Of a stretch of 64,000 nucleotides of DNA, positions 26,167 to 35,373 are shown in pieces. The position numbers and the translations under genes were made by a program. The stretch is from assembly GCA_021801345.1 (NCBI GenBank), contig JAJYYA010000067.1:1-64000 (forward strand). The letters run 5' to 3'. The notes below the pieces were generated by a model, which made no database searches, had not been told where the DNA came from, and saw only the letters and a program-made list of their open reading frames with translations. This DNA comes from Nitrospirota bacterium (GTDB lineage Bacteria; Nitrospirota; Leptospirillia; Leptospirillales; Leptospirillaceae). Each line of letters opens with the position of its first letter. Positions within the stretch are counted from its first letter, which is position 1.

Positions 26167-27369
26167 TTAGAGATGGTTGAGGATATGGCCGAGCTTGTCG
26201 CGCTTGGTGGTCAGGTAGCGCTTGTTGGACTCCCGGGCCGGGATCTCGATCGGGATCCGGGAGACGATCTCGAGGCCATACCCCTCGAGCCCCACGATCT
26301 TCCGGGGATTGTTCGTCAAAAGAAGAAGTTTCGAAGCGCCGAGCTGGCAGAGGATCTGAGCGCCCAGCCCATAGTCCCGGAGATCCTCCTTGAAGCCGAG
26401 CTTCAGGTTGGCCTCCACCGTGTCGTATCCCTCTTCCTGAAGACGATAGGCCTTGATCTTGTTGGCAAGGCCGATCCCCCTCCCCTCCTGGTTCATGTAG
26501 AGAAGGACCCCCCGGCCCTCCCGCTCGATCATGCGGAGCGCCTCGGAGAGCTGGGTTCCGCAGTCGCACCGGTACGAGTGGAAGATGTCCCCGGTCACGC
26601 AGCTCGAATGCACCCGGACGAGGGTGGGAGCCTTCGGATCGATTTCTCCCTTCACCAGGGCGATGTGGGGGCCCGTCCCCACCATGTCCTCGAAGACCAC
26701 CGCACGGAAGTGCCCGTACTCCGTCGGGAGATCGGCGGAGGCCACCTCCGTGACAAGCTTCTCCTCCCGCTTGCGGTAGGCGATGAGGTCCCGGACGGTC
26801 GCAATGGGAATGTCGTGCTCCTGCGAGACCTTCAGGAGATCGGGAAATCGCGCCATTGTACCATCTTCGTTTAAGATTTCACAGATCACCCCCATAGGGA
26901 TGAGTCCGGCGAGCCGGGAGAGATCCACCGACCCTTCGGTCTGTCCGGCACGTTTGAGAACCCCCCCGGGCTTGGCCCGGATCGGGAAGATATGTCCCGG
27001 ACGGACCAGGTCCGAAGGAGAGGCCTCGGGACGGACCATGAGCTGGATGGTGTGGGCGCGATCGAAGGCCGAGATCCCGGTGGAGATCCCCTCCCGGGCG
27101 TCGACCGAGATGGTGAAGTCGGTCCCGAAGGAGGCCTCGTTGACCGAGGTCATGGGGTCGAGATGAAGCGCCTCGGCCTTCTCCTGGGTCAGGGTGATGC
27201 AGATGAGCCCCCGACCGTACTTGGCCATGAAGTTGATCGCCTCGGGGGTCGCAAACTGGGCGGCAATAACGAAGTCCCCCTCGTTCTCACGGTCCTCGTC
27301 GTCGGACAGGATAATCATCTTGCCGTTTCTGATCCGTTCGATGGCCTCTTCGATCGATAGTGTCGACAC
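26167..27369 (-). CDS. ribBA: Bifunctional 3,4-dihydroxy-2-butanone 4-phosphate synthase / GTP cyclohydrolase II
   Basis: The 400-aa fusion makes both precursors for riboflavin. The N-terminal RibB half has [15 protein letters not shown] and [23 protein letters not shown]. The C-terminal RibA half has [21 protein letters not shown] with the three zinc-binding cysteines, and [20 protein letters not shown]. It begins with GTG at 27369, with AGGAG about nine bases upstream. ribD and ribE are not in the window. Confidence 0.97.
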   Translation of the reverse strand: MSTLSIEEAIERIRNGKMIILSDDEDRENEGDFVIAAQFATPEAINFMAKYGRGLICITLTQEKAEALHLDPMTSVNEASFGTDFTISVDAREGISTGISAFDRAHTIQLMVRPEASPSDLVRPGHIFPIRAKPGGVLKRAGQTEGSVDLSRLAGLIPMGVICEILNEDGTMARFPDLLKVSQEHDIPIATVRDLIAYRKREEKLVTEVASADLPTEYGHFRAVVFEDMVGTGPHIALVKGEIDPKAPTLVRVHSSCVTGDIFHSYRCDCGTQLSEALRMIEREGRGVLLYMNQEGRGIGLANKIKAYRLQEEGYDTVEANLKLGFKEDLRDYGLGAQILCQLGASKLLLLTNNPRKIVGLEGYGLEIVSRIPIEIPARESNKRYLTTKRDKLGHILNHL

Positions 27370-27400
27370 GCGCCTTTTACTCCTGTCCTTATTGTTGGGG

Positions 27401-29170
27401 CTAAACGCCCTTGAACCGGTTTGTCATGGGAAGCCGCCAGTCCTTCCCGAACGCCCGGAGCGAGATCTTGACCCCGGGAGGAGACTGGCGACGTTTGTAC
27501 TCGCTTTTGTCGACAAGCCGGATGACCCGGGCGACATCTTCGGGGGCAAAGCCCCGCCCCACGATCTCCTCGTAGCCCAGATCCTCCTCGACGTAGGCGG
27601 CCATGATCGGATCGAGCGTCTCGTAGGGGGGAAGGCTGTCGGTATCGAACTGGTTGGGGCGAAGCTCCGCCGTGGGCTTTTTCTCGAGGATCCGCAGAGG
27701 GATCTGGCCTGGCCCCCGGGTATTCCTCAGGCGGCAGAGGGCATAGACCTCCGTCTTCGGAACGTCCTTCAAGACCGCAAACCCGCCGGCCATGTCGCCG
27801 TAGAGGGTCATGTATCCCACTCCCATCTCGGACTTGTTCCCGGTGGTGAGAACCAGATGGCCGAACTTGTTGGAGAGGGCCATGAGAAGCATTCCCCGGA
27901 TGCGGGGCTGGAGATTCTCCTCGGTGGTGTCCGGGGAGGAGGCGTCGGAGGTGCTGACAAAAAAGGGCGACAGAGCCTCCGAGAAGCCTTTTCTGAGGGT
28001 GTCGATGGGGATCGTCTCAAGGGGAAAGCCCAGGGCCTGGGCCAGGGCTTGGGCATCCTCCCGGCTCTCGAGGCTCGTGTAGAGCGAGGGCATGAAGACC
28101 CCGTGGACCCGGGCAGGCCCCAGGGCGTCGGCGGCGATGGCCGCCACAAGCGCAGAGTCGATCCCCCCTGAGATGCCGATCAGAACATCGGTAAGGCCGT
28201 TCTTGCCCACGTAGTCCCGGACTCCCATCACGAGAGCCTCGTAGACCTCCTCCACATCGGAAAATGGAACGTTGAGGGGACCCCGTTCGAGGGGGCGGGG
28301 ATTCGACGCCCCGATCTCCCCGCTTCCGTCGAGGGTCACCATGGTCCGGGGAAAGGAGCCCCAATCGCCCCCGTAGAGGCGCGCCAGCTTCTCCTTGCGC
28401 CGCCGCGGATCGTGGAGCCTCACACCGAAGACCCGATCGACGTCGATCTCCGTCACCACGAGATCTTCGGCGAAGGCCTTCCCGCGGCACTCGATCTCCC
28501 CCTCCGGACCGATCACCAGACTCTGGCCGTCGAAGACGAGCTCGTCTTGGCCCCCCACGAGGTTGGTGTAGAGGATGTAGGTCCCGTTGTCGGCGGCCCG
28601 GGTCTTGAGCATCGACTCCCGAACCTCGCGCTTGCCCGCATGGAAGGGCGAGGCCGAGAGATTCACGATCACCTCGGCGTCCCCGTCGAGGGCCTGGTGG
28701 TAGAGCGGCCCCTTGGGGTACCAGATGTCTTCGCAGATGTTCACCCCGATCGTCGTATTCCGGAAGCGGACGAGGGTGTTCGAGCTTCCCGACTGGAAGT
28801 AGCGGTTCTCGTCGAAGACTCCGTAGTTGGGAAGATACTGCTTGCGCTGAATCCCGACGATCTTCCCGCCGTAGAGCATGGCCGCGGCATTGTAGATATC
28901 GTCGGCCTGCTCCACGAAGCCCACGATGACCAGGACATTTGGCGCCACGTCGAAGAGCCGGGAAAGTAGCTGGCGATTCTTTTCGAGAAAGGTCGGCTTG
29001 AGAAGGAGATCCTCCGGAGGGTACCCGGTGACGGCAAGCTCGGGAAAGGCGGCGATGTCGAGCGTCCGTGCGAGGGGGCTCTCGAGCTGACGGCGAATCC
29101 GCTCGGTATTGCCCTCGAGATCCCCGACCACCGCATTCATCTGGAACAGACCCACCCTGAGGCTTCTCAT
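27401..29170 (-). CDS. nadE: Glutamine-dependent NAD+ synthetase
   Basis: This 589-aa two-domain enzyme amidates nicotinate adenine dinucleotide to NAD+. The N-terminal carbon-nitrogen hydrolase domain has the Glu-Lys-Cys triad (FPELAVTGYPPEDLLL, RKQYLPNYGVFDE, GVNICEDIW). The C-terminal synthetase domain has the ATP pyrophosphatase loop GISGGIDSALVA and TTGNKSEMGVGYMTLYGDMAG. The ATG at 29170 overlaps the stop of the tlpA-like gene (ATGA). ribBA starts 31 bp downstream. Confidence 0.97.
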   Translation of the reverse strand: MRSLRVGLFQMNAVVGDLEGNTERIRRQLESPLARTLDIAAFPELAVTGYPPEDLLLKPTFLEKNRQLLSRLFDVAPNVLVIVGFVEQADDIYNAAAMLYGGKIVGIQRKQYLPNYGVFDENRYFQSGSSNTLVRFRNTTIGVNICEDIWYPKGPLYHQALDGDAEVIVNLSASPFHAGKREVRESMLKTRAADNGTYILYTNLVGGQDELVFDGQSLVIGPEGEIECRGKAFAEDLVVTEIDVDRVFGVRLHDPRRRKEKLARLYGGDWGSFPRTMVTLDGSGEIGASNPRPLERGPLNVPFSDVEEVYEALVMGVRDYVGKNGLTDVLIGISGGIDSALVAAIAADALGPARVHGVFMPSLYTSLESREDAQALAQALGFPLETIPIDTLRKGFSEALSPFFVSTSDASSPDTTEENLQPRIRGMLLMALSNKFGHLVLTTGNKSEMGVGYMTLYGDMAGGFAVLKDVPKTEVYALCRLRNTRGPGQIPLRILEKKPTAELRPNQFDTDSLPPYETLDPIMAAYVEEDLGYEEIVGRGFAPEDVARVIRLVDKSEYKRRQSPPGVKISLRAFGKDWRLPMTNRFKGV

Positions 29171-29796
29171 CCCTTCCCCCCCTTCGAGGATCCCGCCAGC
29201 GCTCTAAAATAGTCGACAAAGTCCGGGCTGTTCCAGGCCCGCGCCCCCATCACCCGGCCGAGAAGCGACCCGTCGGCCCGGATGACATAGCTCTGAGGAA
29301 GACCCATCCCGAAGTAGCGGGAGTCGACCTTCCCTCTGCGGCCTTCGAGGACGGGATAGTCGATCCCGTATTTTTTCGCAAAGGGGAGAATATGGGCGGT
29401 CTGCCGGTCCATGGCCACGCTCACCACCGTGAAGGGAACCCCGGCGAGTCTTTTTTCCAGGGCAAGAAGGGCCGGGATCTCGTCTCGACAGGAGTCGCAC
29501 CAGGTGGCCCAGAAGTTGAGAAGAACCACCTTGCCTCGAAAGTCGGAGAGATTCAGAGTCTTTCCGGACAGATCCGGGGCACGAATCTCGGGCGCCTGCT
29601 CTCGGGTATCGAAAAGGGAAAGACCGAGGCGGTCCTCCTTGTGGAAGGCCCGGGCCGTCCCGGAGGCCCCCCCGAAGAAAAAAAGGAAAAGGACGGCGAG
29701 GGTCAGAAAGGCTCCGGCCCTCCGCGGACGGAAGGAGGAAAAACGCGTCCTTCCTCCCTTCGTGCCCGGAGTCCAAAGCCACTGTCGCACTGTCAC
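29167..29796 (-). CDS. TlpA/ResA-family periplasmic thioredoxin-like protein
   Basis: The 209-aa product has an N-terminal membrane anchor or signal (FLTLAVLFLFFFGGASG) and an AhpC/TSA-like thioredoxin domain with FWATWCDSCRDEIPAL, a WCxxC redox centre, and the cis-Pro region GLPQSYVIRADG. Members reduce cytochrome c apoproteins or other periplasmic disulfides. I prefer the GTG at 29796 because AAAGGA lies seven bases upstream; the frame is open further to 29853. It heads the long operon leading into nadE and overlaps it by four bases. A haem c protein at the far end of the same operon is a possible client, but that is speculation. Confidence 0.88.
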   Translation of the reverse strand: MTVRQWLWTPGTKGGRTRFSSFRPRRAGAFLTLAVLFLFFFGGASGTARAFHKEDRLGLSLFDTREQAPEIRAPDLSGKTLNLSDFRGKVVLLNFWATWCDSCRDEIPALLALEKRLAGVPFTVVSVAMDRQTAHILPFAKKYGIDYPVLEGRRGKVDSRYFGMGLPQSYVIRADGSLLGRVMGARAWNSPDFVDYFRALAGSSKGGKG

Positions 29797-30146
29797 GAAC
29801 AATCCTTTCGCATAAGCCCAACACCTGCCCGGCCTGACCGCCAGAGTGACCATTGTCCCATCGGGAGAAAGACGCGGCCCCTCCCTCCGGAAGAGGGCCG
29901 TTTTTCGATTCTATCACAACTGTCCCGAACCATGCCTCTCTGTCCCGATCCCGTTCTTATCGCCGAGAGGGGCGCCTTGAAAAACCGTCGACCGTCCTTT
30001 TGGAAGATCCTGACGGGCAAGATTGCCTCGCGCCCCTTTTCCGGTTGCAACACGGGATCCCTTTCGATAGGCTTTCGGAAGACGTCACGACAGAGGAGCT
30101 CCGCCTTCCTCAAAAGGACCTCCCCCGCACGGTCAGGAGTTTGCCC

Positions 30147-31145
30147 ATGGACTGCTACGAAATCACCGCGTTCGGCTCCCTCGTTCGTTCCACGCGTCCG
30201 GACCCCCGGCCGGGCCCCTTTGAGGTGGCCGTCCGCCTCCGGGCCGCCTCCCTCAACTACCGTGATCTCCTCGTGCTCAAAGGGCGCTACCCCAACGCCC
30301 GGCTTCCTCTTGTCCCCCTCTCCGACGGAGCCGGAGAGGTCCGGGAAACCGGTGAGGGCGTCACCCGATTTAAAGTCGGGGACCGGGTGGCAGCCATCTT
30401 TAACCAGGCCTGGATCGAAGGCCCCCCTCCCCCCAGACCCCGGGCCCTCGGAGGCGACATCGACGGCATGCTCGCCAAAACCGTAGTCCTCCCCGAGTCC
30501 GGGCTGGTCCGTCTGCCCGACTCCCTCTCCTTCGAGGAAGGCGCGACCCTCCCCTGCGCCGCCGTCACCGCATGGAACGCCCTCTTCGAACGCACCCGCC
30601 TTCGCCCGGGCCAGAGCGTCCTGGTGCAGGGAACCGGCGGCGTAAGCCTCTTTGCCCTTCAGTTTGCGAAGATGGCCGGGGCCTTCGTCATCCTGATCTC
30701 CCGCTCCGCCGAAAAGATCGCCCGCGTTCTTCCGCTGGGGGTCGACCGGGCCATCGACACGGAGCGAGTCCCCGACTGGGAACGCGAGGTGCTCGACATG
30801 ACCGGAGGGCAGGGCGTCGACCATGTCGTGGAGGTGGGGGGAGCCCAGACCCTTCCTCGCTCTCTCTCCGCCACGCGTCCTCTGGGCCATGTCGCCGTCA
30901 TCGGCGTTCTCTCGGGAGGCGAGGTCCGCCTCCCGATCTTCTCCCTCCTCTCCCGCCAGATCCAGCTCTCGGGGATCTACGTGGGGAACCGGGATCACTT
31001 TGAGAACATGAATGCCGCCATCGCCAAAAACGGCCTCCATCCCAACATCGGACGCGTCTTTCCCTTTTCAGGGGCCTCCGAGGCTTTCCGCGTGCTGGAG
31101 TCGGGAGCGTTCACCGGCAAGCTCGTGATCTCCTTCGAAGGCTAA
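30147..31145 (+). CDS. Medium-chain NAD(P)-dependent dehydrogenase/quinone oxidoreductase family
   Basis: This 332-aa MDR-superfamily protein has the fold marks AASLNYRDLLVLKGRYP, VPLSDGAGEV, LPCAAVTAWNALFE and the nucleotide loop VLVQGTGGVSLFALQFAK. The structural-zinc cysteines are missing, and the catalytic-zinc Cys-His pattern is replaced (NYRDLL). It is therefore probably a zinc-free quinone oxidoreductase or enoyl reductase. AGGAG precedes the ATG at 30147 by seven bases. Substrate unknown. It leads a four-gene plus-strand group. Confidence 0.88.
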   Translation: MDCYEITAFGSLVRSTRPDPRPGPFEVAVRLRAASLNYRDLLVLKGRYPNARLPLVPLSDGAGEVRETGEGVTRFKVGDRVAAIFNQAWIEGPPPPRPRALGGDIDGMLAKTVVLPESGLVRLPDSLSFEEGATLPCAAVTAWNALFERTRLRPGQSVLVQGTGGVSLFALQFAKMAGAFVILISRSAEKIARVLPLGVDRAIDTERVPDWEREVLDMTGGQGVDHVVEVGGAQTLPRSLSATRPLGHVAVIGVLSGGEVRLPIFSLLSRQIQLSGIYVGNRDHFENMNAAIAKNGLHPNIGRVFPFSGASEAFRVLESGAFTGKLVISFEG

Positions 31146-31146
31146 C

Positions 31147-31662
31147 GTGGAGGAGCAGGACAGAAGGATCCTCTCTGAAGGGGCACGATCGGTCGCAGAG
31201 AGACTCTCCCTCCGCCCCCACCCCGAAGGCGGCTACTACCGGGAGATCTACCGGGACCTCCGGACCGTGATCCGCCCCGGGATCTCCGGGGGGCTTTCCC
31301 GGCCTTGTGGGGGCAAAAACGACGGGGAACAGGACTTTGAAGGGGCTCGCCGGTCGGCGGTCACCGTGATCCTCTTTTTGATCCCCCGGGGAGAGCCGAC
31401 CGCCTGGCACCGGGTCGACTCGACCGAGATCTGGCACCATGCCGGAGGCGCCGCCCTCTCTCTCGAAATCGAAGAGACCGACAAGGGCGCCACGTCGAGC
31501 CGGACGATCCGTCTTGGCGACCCCGGCGACACCGACTCCCTGGTGGGGATCGTTCCCGCCGGCGCCTGGCAGCGGGCCCGGTCGGAAGGGGAGCATAGCC
31601 TCGTCACCTGCACGGTGGCTCCGGGATTCGAGTTTTCCGATTTTACGCTCAGGGACGCCTGA
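31147..31662 (+). CDS. DUF985 cupin-like protein
   Basis: The 171-aa product matches the DUF985/cupin_5 family through LRPHPEGGYYREIYR, the SAVTVILFLIPRGEPTAWHR strand pair, EIWHHAGGAALSL, and VPAGAWQRA near the C terminus. The conserved Glu/His residues could bind a metal, but the biochemical role is unknown. A 20-residue insertion with Cys and Lys (GGLSRPCGGKNDG) sits in the first half. The GTG start follows the previous stop by one base, so the two are co-translated. Confidence 0.8.
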   Translation: MEEQDRRILSEGARSVAERLSLRPHPEGGYYREIYRDLRTVIRPGISGGLSRPCGGKNDGEQDFEGARRSAVTVILFLIPRGEPTAWHRVDSTEIWHHAGGAALSLEIEETDKGATSSRTIRLGDPGDTDSLVGIVPAGAWQRARSEGEHSLVTCTVAPGFEFSDFTLRDA

Positions 31663-31684
31663 CCTTACAACAAGGGAGCCCTCA

Positions 31685-32377
31685 TTGAACAATAAACGGG
31701 TCTTTCTCCTCGACGTCGACAACACCCTCCTCGATAACGACCGCCTCCAGAGCGCTCTGGTGGCACACCTTGAGGAGGACCACGGCCATGCGGCACGAAC
31801 CCGCTACTGGGAGATCTTCCTCGCCCGCTGGTCGAAAATCGGTTACGCCGACTATCTGGGCGCTCTCCAGCTCTATCGGGAGGAGGATCTCCACGATCCC
31901 CGCATTCTGCGCATGAGCTCGTGGATGGTCGACTACCCCTTCGAGACCCTCCTCCATCCCAAGGCGCTCGATGTCATCGCCCACCTTAACCGCATGGGGC
32001 AGGTCGTCATCCTCTCAGACGGCGACGCCGTCTTCCAGCCTCGCAAGATCGAACGCTCGGGCCTTTGGAAGGCTGCCGGTGGCCACGTCCTCATTTACAT
32101 CCACAAGGAGGAGATGACCGCCGACATCGAGGCCCACTATCCGGCGGACCATTACGTCGTGATCGACGACAAGCTGAAGATCCTTTCGGCCTTGAAGGAG
32201 GCCTGGGGGGACCGGGTCACGACCGTCTTCCCCCGCCAGGGCCACTATGCCGAAGACCCGGCGATCCTGGCCGCCTACCCGGCCCCCGACCTCTCGGTCG
32301 CCCATATCGCCGATCTTCTGGAGATGGACATCCTCTCTCACATCCCCCCCCAAAAAGGAGTCTCCCATGCCGGTTAG
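31685..32377 (+). CDS. HAD-superfamily hydrolase
   Basis: This 230-aa protein has the HAD motif I LLDVDNTLLDND (nucleophile and acid/base Asp), motif II VVILSDGD, and motif III/IV YVVIDDKLKILSALK. It has an all-helical cap between residues 15 and 90, as in phosphatases of the haloacid dehalogenase subclass. The start appears to be a TTG at 31685, behind AAGGGAG. It overlaps the phosphoglucomutase gene by 11 bases. The specific substrate is unknown; a sugar phosphate is plausible from the neighbour. Confidence 0.85.
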   Translation: MNNKRVFLLDVDNTLLDNDRLQSALVAHLEEDHGHAARTRYWEIFLARWSKIGYADYLGALQLYREEDLHDPRILRMSSWMVDYPFETLLHPKALDVIAHLNRMGQVVILSDGDAVFQPRKIERSGLWKAAGGHVLIYIHKEEMTADIEAHYPADHYVVIDDKLKILSALKEAWGDRVTTVFPRQGHYAEDPAILAAYPAPDLSVAHIADLLEMDILSHIPPQKGVSHAG

Positions 32378-34028
32378 CCCGCTTGCAGGCCGACCCCTGC
32401 CCCCCGGGCAGGCGATCGACATCCCCGGCCTCGTCACCGACTTTTTTGCCCTTCGCCCCGACGCCGACGATCCGGCACAGAGAGTCTCCTTCGGGACCTC
32501 CGGACACCGGGGCTCATCCTCCACCGCCTCCTTCAACGAAGACCATATTCTGGCCGTCACCGAAGCCATCTGCCGTCTTCGCAAAGCCCGCAACATCGAC
32601 GGCCCCCTCTTCGTCGGATGCGATACCCATGCCCTCTCCCGACCGGCATTTGCCGCGGCGCTCGAGGTGCTCGCCGCCCACGACGTGACGACCGTTCTCT
32701 CAAAAGGGGATGAACCGACACCGACGCCTGCGATCAGCCACGCCATTCTCACCGCCAACCGCCCCTCTTCGGGGGCCCCGCCCCGGAACCTGGCCGACGG
32801 AATCGTCATTACCCCCTCCCACAACCCGCCCGGGGACGGCGGGTTCAAATACAACCCCCCCTCCGGAGGTCCGGCCGACCCGGCCCTTACCCGGGAAATC
32901 GAAACGCTCGCCAACCGGCTCATCGCCGACAACCTCTCCGGAGTGCGCCGGATCCCCTTCGCGCAGGCGCTCCGGTCCCCCACGGTCTCGCGCCGGGACT
33001 TTCTCTCCGCCTACATCGACGACCTTCAAAATGTACTCGACATGGAGACGATCGCCCGCTCCGGCGTCCGGATCGGCATCGACCCCCTCGGAGGAGCCTC
33101 CGTCCATTACTGGGGGCGGATCGCGGAGAAGTACGGGCTTGCCCTCACGGTGGTCCGGGAGACGGTCGATCCCACCTTCGCCTTCATGCCGGTCGACCAC
33201 GACGGAAAGATCCGCATGGACCCCTCCTCCCCCTATGCCATGGCGGGACTTCTCGGGATGGCCTCCCGATTCGACATCGCCGCCGCCTGCGACACGGACA
33301 GCGACCGCCACGGGATCGTCTCTCCCTCTTCCGGGCTCATGAACCCCAACCACTACCTGGCGGTTCTCGTCAGCTACCTCTTCTCCCACCGACCCGGGTG
33401 GCCGAAGGCCGCCGGGGTCGGCAAGACCCTAGTTTCAAGCCGGATGATCGACCGTGTGGCGACCTCACTCGACCGAAGGCTCGTGGAGGTCCCCGTGGGG
33501 TTCAAGTGGTTCGTCGAAGGCCTTCTCGAAGGATCTCTGGGCTTCGGAGGGGAGGAGAGCGCCGGCGCCTCCTTTTTAAGAAGAGACGGCACCGTCTGGA
33601 CAACGGACAAGGACGGGATCGTTCCCGCACTGGCGGCGGCAGAGATGACGGCGGTCACGGGCATCGAGCCCGGGCAGGCCTACAGGGAGCTCGAGGAGCG
33701 CTTCGGCCCCTTCTTCTACAAAAGAATCGACGCCGTGGCGGACAGCCCCCTGAAAAAAGCCGTGGGAGCTCTGACTCCGGAGGCTCTGTCCGTCGACAGC
33801 GTGGCCGGCGACCCCGTCACCCGGGTCCTGACCTCAGCGTTAGGCAACGGGGCTCCCATCGGGGGCCTGAAGGTCGAGACGGAGGGAGGGTGGTTTGCCG
33901 TGCGGCCCTCCGGAACGGAGGAGATCGTCAAGATCTATGCCGAAAGCCAGAAAAGCCCCGCCCACCTCGAAGAGATCCTTGCAAAGGCCCGGGAGATCAT
34001 GGGGGAGGTCGCCCAAAAAGCCCGATAG
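32367..34028 (+). CDS. pgm: Phosphoglucomutase (alpha-D-glucose 1,6-bisphosphate-dependent)
   Basis: The enzyme interconverts glucose 1- and 6-phosphate, feeding glycogen, trehalose and nucleotide-sugar synthesis. The 553-aa product shows SFGTSGHRGSS, the active serine in VITPSHNPPGDGG, the metal-binding CDTDSDRHG, and the phosphate-binding RPSGTEEIVKIYAES. AAGGAG lies about six bases before the ATG. It is the last gene of the plus-strand group. Confidence 0.95.
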   Translation: MPVSPLAGRPLPPGQAIDIPGLVTDFFALRPDADDPAQRVSFGTSGHRGSSSTASFNEDHILAVTEAICRLRKARNIDGPLFVGCDTHALSRPAFAAALEVLAAHDVTTVLSKGDEPTPTPAISHAILTANRPSSGAPPRNLADGIVITPSHNPPGDGGFKYNPPSGGPADPALTREIETLANRLIADNLSGVRRIPFAQALRSPTVSRRDFLSAYIDDLQNVLDMETIARSGVRIGIDPLGGASVHYWGRIAEKYGLALTVVRETVDPTFAFMPVDHDGKIRMDPSSPYAMAGLLGMASRFDIAAACDTDSDRHGIVSPSSGLMNPNHYLAVLVSYLFSHRPGWPKAAGVGKTLVSSRMIDRVATSLDRRLVEVPVGFKWFVEGLLEGSLGFGGEESAGASFLRRDGTVWTTDKDGIVPALAAAEMTAVTGIEPGQAYRELEERFGPFFYKRIDAVADSPLKKAVGALTPEALSVDSVAGDPVTRVLTSALGNGAPIGGLKVETEGGWFAVRPSGTEEIVKIYAESQKSPAHLEEILAKAREIMGEVAQKAR

Positions 34029-34423
34029 TCGGCGCTCGACAGACGCTTCGGGCAAAGGGGAGACGTCCGACCTTCCGGGCGAAAGGAAGCCAAGAGGCAA
34101 AGGGCAAGCGAAGTGACAGCGAAGGCGTGGACGCCCGACAAGACTCACGTCGAAACCGAACCACGACGTCCTACAAAAACGCCGGAAGGGATTGACTGGC
34201 TCGGCAAAATGGTTGACGCACCTCCCTCCCCGGAAACTTCGCGTCCGGTCGAATTCCGCTTCGGTCAGAATCAGCAATGCCTTGCCCTCGCCCGATGCCT
34301 TCTATCTATGGCCGTCAACCACCCCGCCGATCCTGATCTCCCATCGAGGCGATGCGCATTCTTTGCAAAACAAAAAATGCCTGCCATAAAGATCTAGACA
34401 ATCTAGACAGAGGAGGTTCACAC
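34029..34423 (+). promoter_or_regulatory. Intergenic region with toxin-antitoxin promoter
   Basis: No gene was recognised in the first 330 bp. Near the right end TTGCAA (34363-34368) and CATAAA (34385-34390) are 16 bp apart. Just after them TCTAGA occurs twice (34393-34398 and 34402-34407), nine bases apart. The pair overlaps the expected transcription start and is a plausible operator for the antitoxin, followed by AGGAGG. Confidence 0.5.
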
Positions 34424-34678
34424 GTGTCGACACAGTGGCCGTTGCAGGAAGCGAAAAATCGTTTGAGCGACGTTGTCAAACAGGCTTTGCAGCAGGGTCC
34501 GCAGGTGATCACTTTGCGGGGGGAACCTGTCGTGGTCGTCCTGTCGGTCCGGGAATTTCGCACACTGACCGAGCCCAGGGAGTCCCTGTCCACGTTTTTC
34601 CGGTCCGGTCCCCTGCATGGAGTGGATCTTGAAATCGAGCGGAATCGGGAGGATTTTGGCCGGGAGATCGTCCTGTGA
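34424..34678 (+). CDS. Phd/YefM-type antitoxin
   Basis: The 84-aa product carries the type II antitoxin DNA-binding half (WPLQEAKNRLSDVVKQAL, then GPQVITLRGEPVVVVLSV) and a C-terminal tail (about residues 50-84) that would wrap the toxin. It starts with GTG behind AGGAGG, and overlaps the toxin gene by four bases (GTGA). It should repress its own promoter, which carries a TCTAGA pair. Confidence 0.9.
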   Translation: MSTQWPLQEAKNRLSDVVKQALQQGPQVITLRGEPVVVVLSVREFRTLTEPRESLSTFFRSGPLHGVDLEIERNREDFGREIVL

Positions 34679-35091
34679 GTTATCTCGTGGATACTTGCGT
34701 GCTTTTCCAACTGCTTCGAAAGAATCCGGAACCGAAAGTGGTCCGCTGGATGGACGAACGCGATCCGATGACGCCTCTCAGCGTGCTGACGTTGGGCGAA
34801 CTGCAGAAAGGGGTGTCGAAACTGCCGGAGGACGAACGCAAAGAGCAGATCCAGGCATGGATCGACCGGAACCTTCTCGAACGAATTGAAGGTCGCATTC
34901 TCCCTGTGGATGCCGAAGTGGCAAGCACATGGGACCGGATAACCGGGGAAGCCGAAAGCCGGGGGAGAAAGCTGCCTGTCATCGACAGCCTGATTGCGGC
35001 GACGGCCGTTTCCCGCAACCTGATCGTAGTGACGCGAAATACACACGATCTTAGGGGATGCGGGGCCCAGGTTTTCGATCCGTGGGAATAA
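34675..35091 (+). CDS. PIN-domain ribonuclease toxin (VapC family)
   Basis: The 138-aa toxin has the four acidic PIN residues: Asp in YLVDTCVLFQLL, Glu in LTLGELQKGV, and Asps in PVIDSLIAATA and TRNTHDL. It should cleave RNA when free of the antitoxin. Similar proteins pair with Phd-type antitoxins as here (FitB-like). It starts with GTG overlapping the antitoxin stop. The following 282 bp hold no recognised gene. Confidence 0.92.
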   Translation: MSYLVDTCVLFQLLRKNPEPKVVRWMDERDPMTPLSVLTLGELQKGVSKLPEDERKEQIQAWIDRNLLERIEGRILPVDAEVASTWDRITGEAESRGRKLPVIDSLIAATAVSRNLIVVTRNTHDLRGCGAQVFDPWE

Positions 35092-35373
35092 CCTTCGCCC
35101 CCCGACCCCAGAGTTTTCTTCGTAAACGAGATGTCCCATCCCCGCTTGCGCCCGGACCCGTTTCCCGTGCCGAGACATCTCCATTCCGCGTTTTCCCGGG
35201 ATAATCCTCCCGGCAGATTCTTTGTCCTTTCAGCCGAGATCTCGCCCTTCCGCTCCTTTTCCCTTCCTGTTCCTGCACCCTCGTCCGACAGGTTGCCCCC
35301 TTCGCCCATAAGGGCCAAAGGGGCTCCAACCGATCACTCTTTTGAGAGGATCTCCCTCCCAGGAAGGGGGCTC

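Noticed and set aside
29853-30146. In-frame extension of the MDR dehydrogenase to 29853.
   Set aside because: The extra residues show no fold; the ATG at 30147 has AGGAG and matches the family start.
34029-34423. Gene remnant upstream of the antitoxin (frame 34113-34397).
   Set aside because: No ribosome-binding site, no recognisable domain, and poor codon usage by eye; kept as intergenic.
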